Translations under genes and position numbers: made by a program | In this document: one piece after another, positions 1 through 9,075 of the stretch | Layout of the letters: every line of letters starts with the position of its first letter | How positions within the stretch are numbered: the first letter of the stretch is position 1 | Assembly (NCBI RefSeq): GCF_000317225.1 | Contig: NZ_AJLL01000016.1 | Span: forward strand, 1 to 64,000 | Reading direction: 5' to 3' | DNA from: Fischerella thermalis PCC 7521 | GTDB taxonomy: Bacteria > Cyanobacteriota > Cyanobacteriia > Cyanobacteriales > Nostocaceae | Length of the DNA stretch: 64,000 nucleotides | Notes under the pieces: generated by a model | What the model was told of the DNA's origin: nothing | Seen by the model: the letters and a program-made list of their open reading frames with translations, nothing else | Databases searched by the model: none

Positions 1-9
1 TTTGTAATT

Positions 10-717
10 TTAGTTACTATCTACGCTTTTTTGAAGAGCTTTCTGGGCAATTCTAGTTACATAAATAGTTACAAGAACTGTGGCAGTTAATCCTATTATT
101 TGTATTAACCATTTCCCAATTTCCGTTTCTGCTGTAGTTGGCTGATGATGAGTGCTAATCATGGCTAAGTCGGTAGCAAGAGAACCGATGTAAACATACA
201 TGACAGTACCTGGAATCATGCCAATGGAACCTAAGATATAATCTTTCAGTGAAACTTGGGTGATTCCGAAAGCATAATTTAACAAGTTAAATGGAAATAT
301 GGGAGACAAGCGAGTCAAAAATACTATTTTGAATCCTTGTTTGGCAACTGCTTGATCAATCGCTTTAAATTTTGGATGCTTTTCCAACTGTCGACAAACC
401 CAATCTCGTGTTAAATAACGCCCAATGATGAATGCAAAAGTGGCTCCGATAGTTGCAGCAATTAACACATACATAGAACCCCAAACTACACCAAATAGAC
501 AACCTCCTTTGAGTGTGAGCAAGGAGCCGGGTATAAATAGTAATGTCGCTATGTTATAGATGATAATAAACGCGATCGCACCCCATGAACCAAGACTCTC
601 GATCCAGGTGATTGATGTCTGCAACCATCCCTGAATGTTTAACTGTTTGGCAGCAATGATTAGACTGACAGCCAGACAAGATAATAGCACTAGTTTGAGT
701 TTGGGTTTTCTATGCAT
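10..717 (-). CDS. TVP38/TMEM64 (VTT-domain) inner-membrane protein
   Basis: Predicted polytopic membrane protein of the VTT (SNARE-associated/DedA-like) family, about 235 residues. A basic N-terminus (MHRKPKLK) leads into a first membrane helix. The VTT core follows, with a glycine-rich segment, the charged stretch GRYLTRDWV and a central FLTRLSPIFPFNLLNYAFG motif characteristic of TVP38 proteins. The ATG at 717 was chosen over an upstream GTG at 765 because family members start close to this helix. It lies 60 bp downstream of the glycosyltransferase gene on the same strand, so the two probably form an operon. The transported or scrambled substrate is unknown. The family call is secure, the function is not. 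Confidence 0.85.
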   Translation of the reverse strand: MHRKPKLKLVLLSCLAVSLIIAAKQLNIQGWLQTSITWIESLGSWGAIAFIIIYNIATLLFIPGSLLTLKGGCLFGVVWGSMYVLIAATIGATFAFIIGRYLTRDWVCRQLEKHPKFKAIDQAVAKQGFKIVFLTRLSPIFPFNLLNYAFGITQVSLKDYILGSIGMIPGTVMYVYIGSLATDLAMISTHHQPTTAETEIGKWLIQIIGLTATVLVTIYVTRIAQKALQKSVDSN

Positions 718-825
718 ATTGATTGCAAGGAAGATGGGGGAGTATGAGGAGTGGGGAATAACCACTTACTACTAACTATCAACAACCTACCACTAATAAA
801 ATACGTAAATAAAATGAGAAATAGC

Positions 826-1575
826 TTAAAACCTTTTTAATTTTTCCTGACGATACCAACTGCGAATTCGCTGGGGGGAGATTCCCAGAAAATAAGCGAT
901 GATCACTATTTGATTGATAAATGTTGTTTGCCAAATCCCTTTTTTTAGCCAGCGACGTGCTGAGGTAATAACTGGTACAGGAATGAGTGTTATTTTCCCC
1001 AGGTTCCTTAAATGTAGCATGAATTCAAAGTCTTCCATGATGGGCAACTCTGGAAAGCCACCAACATGATTAAATATTTTTTTTGTTAAAAATATTGCTT
1101 GATCACCGTAAGGCATTTGTAAAAAACGCGATCGCACATTTACCCCCCATTCTACTACTCGCAAACTCGGCTGTTCTGCACCAATTCGCAAGGCAAATGC
1201 ACCAGCGACCACTCCAGGCTGTGCTAATGCTTGGCGAACCATGACATCAAATCCAAGTGGTAAGCAGGTATCAGCATGGAGAAACAGCAAAATCTCACCG
1301 CTAGCAACAGCAGCACCCGCATTCATCTGCTTGGCACGTCCCGCAGCCGCCGAGATGACTTTGACGCCAAATGATTCAGCTATGTTTACCGTTTCGTCTT
1401 GGGAGCCGCCATCAACTACAATGATTTCGATATGATTACTTAGTTGAGTACTAGTTAAGGCGGCTTTGATGTTCTCCGCTTCATTCAGAGTTGGAATAAT
1501 AATGGAGATTATAGCAGTGGCAATATTTTGAGTAATAATTTCTGACAATTGATGTGTTTCTCCAAACTTTGTCAT
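826..1575 (-). CDS. Family 2 glycosyltransferase of the TIGR04283 (arsenosugar-associated) type
   Basis: Probable cytoplasmic GT-A glycosyltransferase, 249 residues. Seen in the translation: the nucleotide-sugar binding start SIIIPTLNEAENI, the acidic VDGGSQDET motif, the metal-binding region LLFLHADTCLP in the DxD position, and MEDFEFMLHLRNLG as the acceptor/catalytic segment. A hydrophobic segment near the C-terminus may contact the membrane. This subfamily is named for its frequent occurrence with arsenosugar genes. Here a radical SAM protein of the ArsS type lies at the opposite end of the window, about 61 kb away, so the link is only suggestive. It is probably transcribed with the downstream VTT membrane protein. 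Acceptor and donor sugars cannot be read from the sequence. Confidence 0.85.
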   Translation of the reverse strand: MTKFGETHQLSEIITQNIATAIISIIIPTLNEAENIKAALTSTQLSNHIEIIVVDGGSQDETVNIAESFGVKVISAAAGRAKQMNAGAAVASGEILLFLHADTCLPLGFDVMVRQALAQPGVVAGAFALRIGAEQPSLRVVEWGVNVRSRFLQMPYGDQAIFLTKKIFNHVGGFPELPIMEDFEFMLHLRNLGKITLIPVPVITSARRWLKKGIWQTTFINQIVIIAYFLGISPQRIRSWYRQEKLKRF

Positions 1576-1800
1576 TTTTTTTAGAGATTATCTGACAAAA
1601 AAGTTATAACCCCTTTCCATCTAATGCAGGATGTTCTAACCGAATAAACTAGTATAGCCTTGCGTAAAATCTTTAGCGGAGAAATCTGTTGGCATTACGC
1701 AATATAGGGCAATATAGCAATGTACCAGATATGCCATGGCACGTCCTGGTACACCTCATCAAATCTCACTCAAAATTTTTATGTAATTAGGGAACTATCA

Positions 1801-2319
1801 ATGAAGTGTAAATTTCCAGCTTGGTTACGGTCTATTTTGTATATTTTACTTTTTATTGGTTTGACTAGCTGGCTGTTAATCTTGGATACTCCTGCTGTTC
1901 TAGCACAGGAAAATACTGTTAACTACACACTTTCTGACTTACGATATCGAGATTTTTCTCATCAGGATTTACATGGAACATCTTTTGCAGGTGCAGAAAT
2001 GCAGGGAGCAAATTTTCAGGGAGCAAATCTCAGTGGAACTATTCTCACGAAGGGGTCATTTTTGCAAGCAGATTTAAGTAATGCTAATCTTGCAGAAGCA
2101 TTTGCCGATCGCGTTATTTTTAATAAAGCCAATTTAACTAATGCCATTTTTAGGGATGCAATGCTTGCTAGTAGTCGCTTTTTTGAAGCAGAGATTACAG
2201 GAGCAGATTTTTCTGGTGCAATTGTTGATCCTTATCAAGTGAAGTTGATGTGCGATCGCGCTGATGGAATCAATCCGGTGACGGGTGTGTCAACTCGCGA
2301 GAGTTTAGGATGTCGCTGA
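1801..2319 (+). CDS. Secreted pentapeptide-repeat protein
   Basis: A 172-residue protein with an N-terminal signal-like helix ending in an Ala-x-Ala site (PAVLAQ), then about eighteen A(D/N)LxX pentapeptide units from roughly residue 55 to 150 (for example [11 protein letters not shown] and NANLAEAF). Such repeats fold as a right-handed quadrilateral beta-helix. The C-terminus carries two cysteines (LMCDRA and ESLGCR) that could pair, and it contains the HIP1 octamer in the DNA. The ATG at 1801 is preferred over one at 1720 because the signal peptide starts there. It probably lies in the periplasm or thylakoid lumen, as many cyanobacterial lumenal pentapeptide proteins do. The role is unknown. 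It stands alone, transcribed divergently from the glycosyltransferase gene. Confidence 0.8.
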   Translation: MKCKFPAWLRSILYILLFIGLTSWLLILDTPAVLAQENTVNYTLSDLRYRDFSHQDLHGTSFAGAEMQGANFQGANLSGTILTKGSFLQADLSNANLAEAFADRVIFNKANLTNAIFRDAMLASSRFFEAEITGADFSGAIVDPYQVKLMCDRADGINPVTGVSTRESLGCR

Positions 2320-2488
2320 ATTATCTCCACAGCATGTAAATCACGCGGAGTAGTGATGGCGATCACAACAGGCACTGAGAGTATCGTGATAGTTTCAGGC
2401 TAATTTGATTCATTCGTCCAAATCCCCATCAAGGGATTTTTCCATTTTTTATTTTTCTCGGCTACTCTTATTTATTGAGCCGATACCT

Positions 2489-3475
2489 TTAATTTTTCAT
2501 CTGAACTGCTACTAAGCGAGTTTTTAAAACAGAAAGACTAGCTCTGTTAATGATAAAACTGAAATTCACAACTTTTTCTGGATTAGGACTGATTTCACGC
2601 ATATAATCGAATACAGATTGAGAAGTACAAATCATATCTATATGTTTGAAAAACTGAGAATCTTGATGAATGCTTTCAATATCTACTGATTGCAAATTCA
2701 AATGATAAATGCCTGATTTTTCTAGCATCTGTTTCATTTTTTTGCTCTCAGCCATTTTTTGACCCACAAGTAACACCTGACAGCCGCGATTCAGTGTTGA
2801 AATCTGTGTTATGAGGTGTATGTCTGGCTCATAATTTACTCCAATCACTTCATGTTTAGGAGCAGCAATTTGAATGACATTATATGCATACTGAGCAGTT
2901 GTAATTACTAAATTAGATGCATAAAATTCTCTTAAAGCTCTCGATTGAGCAGTTTGTAAATCTTCTAAATATAGTAATGATAGAGGATGACTAATTTCTG
3001 ATTGAAGAGATTGAAAATATATATCAGCCTCAGATTGCACTGATTCTACAAATACCAACTTCAAAGGAGCAACTTGTTTACGCTCATTTGAACTTACTGC
3101 TACAGCATAAGCAGTTAATCCAAAATCAAATGGATTTAATCCCATCTGAGTAGCTATTAAAAAAGCTTGCTCTAGTACTTTATAAAGAGAGTCGCGACTA
3201 ATTGACTTTTGAACCAATTCACTTTCAGCCACAAAAGTTCCTCTTCCTCGTTTTGCGATAAGATATCCAGTTTCTATTAATTCAGAATAAACTAATGCAA
3301 TAGTATTATGATTTATGTTCAGGTATTCTGCCAGTTGAATAACTGTTGGCAAGCTATCCCCAGGTCTCAAATATTCTATTGCAATCAATAATTTAATCTG
3401 TTCAGATACCTGAACAGTAATTGGAAGAGGAGCATGGGCATCAATAGTGATAGGTAGTAGTCTAGAAGAGGACAT
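2489..3475 (-). CDS. GntR-type transcriptional regulator
   Basis: A 328-residue regulator. Residues about 10-80 form a GntR winged helix-turn-helix: LPITVQVSEQIKLL, then RPGDSLPTVIQLAEYLNIN and NTIALVYSELIETGYL, ending in the wing RGRGTFV. The rest is not an aminotransferase-like MocR domain or a recognised FadR/HutC domain. It is a long, mostly helical region that could bind a ligand and dimerise. The ATG at 3475 is used rather than the TTG one codon upstream. The gene is single, flanked by AT-rich spaces, and its target is not evident. An adjacent unknown gene on the same strand lies upstream. The GntR DNA-binding call is firm, the effector is unknown. Confidence 0.85.
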   Translation of the reverse strand: MSSSRLLPITIDAHAPLPITVQVSEQIKLLIAIEYLRPGDSLPTVIQLAEYLNINHNTIALVYSELIETGYLIAKRGRGTFVAESELVQKSISRDSLYKVLEQAFLIATQMGLNPFDFGLTAYAVAVSSNERKQVAPLKLVFVESVQSEADIYFQSLQSEISHPLSLLYLEDLQTAQSRALREFYASNLVITTAQYAYNVIQIAAPKHEVIGVNYEPDIHLITQISTLNRGCQVLLVGQKMAESKKMKQMLEKSGIYHLNLQSVDIESIHQDSQFFKHIDMICTSQSVFDYMREISPNPEKVVNFSFIINRASLSVLKTRLVAVQMKN

Positions 3476-3669
3476 CAAAATAAGTAAAACTACAAACTAT
3501 GATTATTCATTGTAATTTAATTTTTCTTGATTGACATTCCTTTTATTTGTTATTTCGTCATAGTTTTTTCACAAAAAATATAATTTTCTTTAAAATATTA
3601 CTTACTCATAATAGAAATAGAATGCAAATAGTCAAACTTGCTAATCAGCCATGTAGTTAATTTACTTAA

Positions 3670-4068
3670 TTAAATCAATCTTCTGTAGAATACATTTATT
3701 TTCTCCCCTTCTTGATAAATAACTTCAATTTTATTCACTTGTATCACTAATTTATGAATTACTTTATAAAGATAAAACAACCATTTTTTTCGTCTTTTTA
3801 GATAAGAAAACAGCTGAGAATTATCACAATAAATCCGAAGAAAACTGTTTTGAGACCAAAAATAAGCATTAATTCTACAACTATTCAAAAGCTCTCTTGT
3901 AGGGTTGTCTAATTCTGCCATAATTTGCTGATTAAGTGTTGGCGATAAAGTGCTAATTTTCTCTAATTTTAGCTGTGTTAATTCTAAATAGTCTGCTGTG
4001 TTGTGCTTGCTTGTGTAATATGGTGTTTGCTGAGTAGATGCTTTAGGATCAAGTAGCTCAACTCTCAC
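3670..4068 (-). CDS. Unrecognised 132-residue protein
   Basis: Not recognised. The GTG start at 4068 is supported by GGAGGT placed five bases upstream. The protein is hydrophilic at the N-terminus (short Thr/Tyr/Asn-rich lead) and has a helical middle (LKLEKISTLSPTLNQQIMAEL). The lysine/arginine-rich C-terminal half contains LKRRKKWLFYLYKVIHKL and ends in RRLI. No signal peptide or membrane span is clear. It sits between the GntR regulator and the RND pump gene, all on the minus strand but separated by about 145-190 bp, so it is probably its own unit. Lower GC than its neighbours suggests a recently gained or poorly conserved gene. Confidence 0.5.
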   Translation of the reverse strand: MRVELLDPKASTQQTPYYTSKHNTADYLELTQLKLEKISTLSPTLNQQIMAELDNPTRELLNSCRINAYFWSQNSFLRIYCDNSQLFSYLKRRKKWLFYLYKVIHKLVIQVNKIEVIYQEGEKINVFYRRLI

Positions 4069-4212
4069 AGCTTACCTCCAGGTATCTTTTTGGTAGCATT
4101 TGGACAGTGGCAGTGCTTTAGTTAGAGTCAAACTTCCTGCCACTGTTAACTTTACAATTTTCAGTTGATCTCAATAACTGACTGAACAGAGTAGTAAAAG
4201 CAAAGTTCACAC

Positions 4213-7200
4213 TCAGACTTTTGCATCCAACTCTGACAGTTTTCTGGCAAAGGAACTGATTTTAGAACGTCTACGTGCTATCACCAAAAAGGCAGGAGGT
4301 ACGCAGTAGAGGGACAATTGAGTAACACCAATCAAACCACCAATCATAACGATCGCAAAAGGTGGCCAAAAACCCGTACTATCAAAAAGCAAGGGAAAGA
4401 AACCACACATATCAGTAATAGTGGTAGAGATCATATGACGTGTGGAATGAACCACAACCTCACGCACTCCTTGGCGATCGCCGCTTTGAGCGAGGGAATC
4501 TTCTAATAAAGCAGCCAAAACAACAGTGGCTTCATTGATTCCTATACCTATGAGTGCAACCGTGGCAAGAATGGGGTTAAATCCAAACGGATAACCAAAA
4601 ACACTTAAAGAGCCTAACCCAAAACCCGCAGCAAGTATAGCAATTAATCCCAGAACCCCTGCTATAGCAAAAGAATTAAAAGCTAGCACCAGCGTCCCCA
4701 CCATCAGCACCAGCAACACACTCACCGTTGACAAAAGATTAGTAACTGCTGTACTTCTTGTTTCTGCTTCACCTCCGAAATCGAAAGAGTAACCAGGAGG
4801 TAACTGAAAGTCACTGGCTGCTAAACGGTGTTGAAAATCTGCCAGAACTTTCGCTGGTAGTACTCCAGCTGTGAGCAATCCCTGTAATTTATTCACCCTT
4901 TGTCTGTTGCGTCGAAAGATAGTTGCCACATCAGGCATAAGTTGAACATCACCCACAGCTGATAGCGGAATCCTGGCACGTTCTTGACCTGATGTTGGAG
5001 TGTTGCTTGATAGCAAATCCAAGGAAGAAATCTGATCTAAGTTACCACGCTTAAAATTTGACAAACGCACACGCACTGGCAGATTTTCCGTATCCTCCAA
5101 AACTGAGCCACCCACAGCACCCTCTAAGCTATTATCTAACTGCTGGGCGATCGCACTCTTATCAAGTCCTGCTAATCTTGCTTCTTCTTCGTCAATTTTT
5201 AAGCTCAGTTTCGGCAAAGCCTCAGCCAGAGTGGCACGAGTGTGGAGTACATCAGGAACCTGATCTAATACTAAACGCATTTGGTTTCCTAATTCCCGCA
5301 AGCGTTGCAAGTCAGGCCCGTAAAGCCGTAACTCAATGGGAGCCTCAAATGGTGGGCCTTGCTCTAATTGTCGCGCCCAAACGATAGCTGAAGGAAATGC
5401 CTGATCCAACTCTTTTTGTAAAGCTTGAATCACTGGCAATGGTGACACCTTGGGTTGCAGTTGCACCAGGGCTTGGGCATAATTAGACGAATTCTCGCGG
5501 TTGTTGATGATGTTATAGTAAATTTTCGGAGCGCTTTTACCGATAAACCAATGAACATCACTTACTTCTGGGTGCTTTTGGATTAATTGTCGTGCTTGCA
5601 AAACAGTAGATTCAGTTTTTTCCAACGATGTTTGAATTGGTAGCTCCAACTCAATGTAAAACTGATCCCGACCTGAAGGTGGGAAAAATTCTATATCTAA
5701 ATGAGGAGCTACAGCAAAACCAGCTATTGGTAAAACTAAACACATACTGACTGCTATAACTGGTCTGGCAAGAGCTTTATCCAAAGTCCAACGGTAAACC
5801 CGCGTGAGTTGGGGGTGAGAAAAGCCTGTCTCCCACCAAACATTCCGGCTAGAAGCATGACCTCTACTCCTATGCGTCCAATCATGCAACTTCCCAGCCA
5901 CCGCAGGTAAAATCGTTAACGATGTAACTAAAGAAGCAACGATCCCCAGAATTGAACTCAAGCCAATAGTACCTGTGAACTCCCCCACACCCCCAGGTGC
6001 TAAAGCAATGGGCAAGAAAGCCAAAACAGTGCTGAAAGTTGAACTTACAAGCGGAACCGTCAAGTGCTTAATGCTACCAGCGATCGCCTGTTCTGGAGCC
6101 ATGCCTTCATGCAGGCGGACTTGCACTTCATCAATCACAGCAATGGAGTTATCAACCAGAAGACCCAAGGCAATAATTAGTCCTGTAATCGACATTTGAT
6201 GCAATGGCACCTTTAATACTTGCATTGCGCCAAACACTATTAAAGATGACAAAGGCAAGGTGACGGCAACAACCAGCGCCGCTCTCCAACCCATCATAAA
6301 ATAGAGGACAATCATCGCCAGGACTGAACCAATCAGCAATTCCTGGAGGACAATACGAATTCGGTTTGCGACATAACGGCTTTGATCCAGGAGGAGGTTT
6401 AAACCAATCCCACTTGGTAACTGGGCGCGGAATTTTTCTATGGTTTGATCGGCTCCATGTTTCCAATCATCAAGACGTTTCTCCGGTTCTACCAACACCT
6501 CTAGGGCGATCGCTGGCTGACCACTGACTAAAGCAAAACTGGCAAGCGGCTCAATTGTTGCTTTTTTGACTTGGGCAATATCACCCAAGCGAGTAAATTG
6601 ACCTGAGTTACCAAAGCGAATCGGAATGCGATTAATTCGCTCTAGCGAATCAAGTTCGTCTTCAACTTCAAATAACAGATCGTTGTTTGAACTACGTAGC
6701 TGACCAGCTGCTACCTTGGCATCGCTTGAGAGAATCTGCCTTGATAATTCTGGCGCTGTCAAACCAAGGGAAGCTAAATCCGAGGGGCTAATCTCAACGA
6801 TGATTTCTTCGTCGGGATCACCAAACATTTCAACTTTTGTTGTGCCTGGAACATAGCGTAGTTGGTCTTTAAGTTCCTCACTCAAACGACGTAGAATTGT
6901 ATAGTCTGTCGGTTGCTTGAGATTCCAGGTTAGAGCAACGATCAAAGCATTGGCTTTAATTTCTAATTTTTCAAACCTGGGTCGTGAGGCTTCTGATGGT
7001 AGCTGGGGAATCGCATCTGTAATGCGATTGCGTACACGCGACCAAACTTCGTCAGCATCTTTGCCCTTGACTGTATCTTTTAATTCAATAGAGATAATTG
7101 AGAAACTTGGGCGTGAGGTAGATTCAAGATGTTTGATCTCTTCAATATCAGATAATTCTTCCTCGATTTTATCGGTAACAAGCGTTTCCACACGCTCGAC

Positions 7201-7359
7201 AGTTGCTCCAGGAAAAGCAGTTTTAATTAAAGCGTTGCGCTGAGTTAAGACAGGATCTTCAAGGCGGGGCATAGTCAGAAATGCAGAGAGTCCCCACACA
7301 ACGATCAAGCAAATTGTCAGAAGTAGTAATTGGACATTGCGGTAAAACAGAGTTGACAT
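4213..7359 (-). CDS. RND-family efflux transporter, inner-membrane pump
   Basis: A 1048-residue AcrB/MdtBC-type proton-driven pump. One transmembrane helix at the N-terminus (LLLLTICLIVVWGLSAF) precedes the first periplasmic porter domain with FPGATVERVE. The helix bundle follows, including GLIIALGLLVDNSIAVIDEV, the conserved TM4 region with a paired aspartate-asparagine. A second porter half and a second helix bundle (GIGINEATVVLAALLED) follow. Length and internal duplication match the family. It is the last gene of a minus-strand set with a periplasmic adaptor and an MFS pump. The adaptor is the expected partner, and an outer-membrane TolC-like channel must be encoded elsewhere. TetR-type palindromes upstream of the set suggest derepression by a toxic ligand. 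Confidence 0.92.
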   Translation of the reverse strand: MSTLFYRNVQLLLLTICLIVVWGLSAFLTMPRLEDPVLTQRNALIKTAFPGATVERVETLVTDKIEEELSDIEEIKHLESTSRPSFSIISIELKDTVKGKDADEVWSRVRNRITDAIPQLPSEASRPRFEKLEIKANALIVALTWNLKQPTDYTILRRLSEELKDQLRYVPGTTKVEMFGDPDEEIIVEISPSDLASLGLTAPELSRQILSSDAKVAAGQLRSSNNDLLFEVEDELDSLERINRIPIRFGNSGQFTRLGDIAQVKKATIEPLASFALVSGQPAIALEVLVEPEKRLDDWKHGADQTIEKFRAQLPSGIGLNLLLDQSRYVANRIRIVLQELLIGSVLAMIVLYFMMGWRAALVVAVTLPLSSLIVFGAMQVLKVPLHQMSITGLIIALGLLVDNSIAVIDEVQVRLHEGMAPEQAIAGSIKHLTVPLVSSTFSTVLAFLPIALAPGGVGEFTGTIGLSSILGIVASLVTSLTILPAVAGKLHDWTHRSRGHASSRNVWWETGFSHPQLTRVYRWTLDKALARPVIAVSMCLVLPIAGFAVAPHLDIEFFPPSGRDQFYIELELPIQTSLEKTESTVLQARQLIQKHPEVSDVHWFIGKSAPKIYYNIINNRENSSNYAQALVQLQPKVSPLPVIQALQKELDQAFPSAIVWARQLEQGPPFEAPIELRLYGPDLQRLRELGNQMRLVLDQVPDVLHTRATLAEALPKLSLKIDEEEARLAGLDKSAIAQQLDNSLEGAVGGSVLEDTENLPVRVRLSNFKRGNLDQISSLDLLSSNTPTSGQERARIPLSAVGDVQLMPDVATIFRRNRQRVNKLQGLLTAGVLPAKVLADFQHRLAASDFQLPPGYSFDFGGEAETRSTAVTNLLSTVSVLLVLMVGTLVLAFNSFAIAGVLGLIAILAAGFGLGSLSVFGYPFGFNPILATVALIGIGINEATVVLAALLEDSLAQSGDRQGVREVVVHSTRHMISTTITDMCGFFPLLFDSTGFWPPFAIVMIGGLIGVTQLSLYCVPPAFLVIARRRSKISSFARKLSELDAKV

Positions 7360-7591
7360 AATTCTGACGCCCTTTTTTAACAGTTATCAGTGATCAGTTA
7401 TCAGTTATCAATTTGCTTGGGTAACAGTTTGCATTGTTGGTGGGTTTAAATCCCGCGTCATATGCCTGATAACTGCGGTTAGTACTGTTTACTGAATTAA
7501 TATGTGTACAACACCTGAGTCGGGTTGGATTGTTTGGCGCACCAGTCAGCGATCGCTTTCTCTGAAATAAATTTTCAATTATTCCTCAATT

Positions 7592-8974
7592 TCACCGAGT
7601 TTTGATCTTCAAACCAATTAATGAAGTGAGCAAACCACCTGTAATTAGAAGTGCAAAGATTCTGTCGAAAGCATCAAGTAATTCACTTGACGATGGTCTA
7701 CCTAAAAGTGCAATCACCAGGGCGATTCCTAAAACAGATCCGATTTGACGAATTGCCTGGTTAATTGCACTCCCAACTGCAAAGCGATTTGGTGGAATGC
7801 TATGTACCGCCGCACTACTGAGTATTGACAGGAGTAACCCAACTCCAATTCCAATTAAAATTGCTGATGGTAGCCAAATCGTCAAGAAAGATGGCGTTAC
7901 CTGTGCTTGGGTGTACAATAACAAGGCTCCTAATGCAAAGATGATGCCACCGGGTACAATCAGAATCCGATGACCTCGAGCATCAGCAATCCGACCAGCA
8001 AATGGCGTCACCAAAGCAACCATCAGTGGCCCAGGAGTAATCGCCAGTCCAGCAGCAAAGGTCGAGTATCCCCAAACTTGAGTCAGAAACAGTACAAGTC
8101 CGAAGAACATGGCGTTAAAAGCCATGCCGAAAACTAGGGTTGCTAAGTTGGAAAATCGGTAGTTTGAGTCATTAAAGAGTTTCAAATCGAGCGCTGGAGA
8201 TTTGACGTGAGCCGAACGACGCAAAAACAAAATCAGCAGTATGATTCCAACAACTAAAGTAATGATTGTCCGGCTATTGTCCCAACCCCACTCGTCACTT
8301 TGAACTATTCCCAAAGCTGCAAGAGCAACTCCAGCGATTGACAGTAGCACACCGATAATGTCTGGTACATCCTTGGTGTCAGGATCATGTGACTCAAACA
8401 GCAATCGATTTCCCAGGATCATAGCCATAGCACCGATGGGCAGATTTAAGAAGAATGCCCAGCGCCAACCCCAAGTTTGCACGATTACCCCTCCCAAGGA
8501 AGGGCCTATTGCTGCTGCTAAACCACCAACAGCACCCCATAAGGTGACTGCTGTTGCTCTCTTGTTCTTAGGAAATGCACTCAGAATTAACGCTAGTGAA
8601 GCAGGAGTGAGCATTGCACCGCCAACAGCTTGAAAAGCACGAGCCGCAATCAATAGCTCAGGGTTAGATGCTATACCACACAACAAAGAAGCAACAGTAA
8701 ACGTTGCTACACCCGAAAGAAATACTTTTCGCCGACCAATTCGGTCTGCCAAACGCCCGGCTGGTACTAAAAGTGCAGCATACAAGACTGTGTATGCGTT
8801 CAGAACCCATGAAAGCTGTGCTGCGGAAACCCCAGAAAATGTACTCTGAATACTGGGGAAAGCAACAAATAGCACTGTTGCATCAAGGGAAGCCGCAAAA
8901 ACGGCTAAGTTAGTTAGAGCTAGGATTTTCCAGGCTCTAGAAAGAGTATTTGCTTTATCATTTTGAGCAAGCAT
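7592..8974 (-). CDS. MFS multidrug transporter, DHA2-like
   Basis: A 460-residue major facilitator protein, consistent with the 14-helix drug:proton antiporter (DHA2) group. It has an N-terminal helix with LDATVLFVAFPSIQ, motif A as GRLADRIGRRKVF, the motif C-like GPSLGGVIVQTWGWRWAFFLNLP, and a repeated GRIADARGHR in the second half. It lies between the adaptor (9076-10440) and the RND pump (4213-7359). MFS and RND pumps in one set are unusual, but both could use the adaptor or act in series, with MFS moving a compound to the periplasm and RND moving it out of the cell. The substrate is unknown. The nearby polyketide cluster makes self-export a possibility but not a demonstrated one. Confidence 0.88.
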   Translation of the reverse strand: MLAQNDKANTLSRAWKILALTNLAVFAASLDATVLFVAFPSIQSTFSGVSAAQLSWVLNAYTVLYAALLVPAGRLADRIGRRKVFLSGVATFTVASLLCGIASNPELLIAARAFQAVGGAMLTPASLALILSAFPKNKRATAVTLWGAVGGLAAAIGPSLGGVIVQTWGWRWAFFLNLPIGAMAMILGNRLLFESHDPDTKDVPDIIGVLLSIAGVALAALGIVQSDEWGWDNSRTIITLVVGIILLILFLRRSAHVKSPALDLKLFNDSNYRFSNLATLVFGMAFNAMFFGLVLFLTQVWGYSTFAAGLAITPGPLMVALVTPFAGRIADARGHRILIVPGGIIFALGALLLYTQAQVTPSFLTIWLPSAILIGIGVGLLLSILSSAAVHSIPPNRFAVGSAINQAIRQIGSVLGIALVIALLGRPSSSELLDAFDRIFALLITGGLLTSLIGLKIKTR

Positions 8975-9075
8975 TTTGGATTTTATATTTTAGATTTTGG
9001 ATTGGGAATTGGGCATTGGGAAAGAGACTTGTTAAATTATTCCCCCTTGTCCCCCTTGTCCTCTCCGTCCTTGTC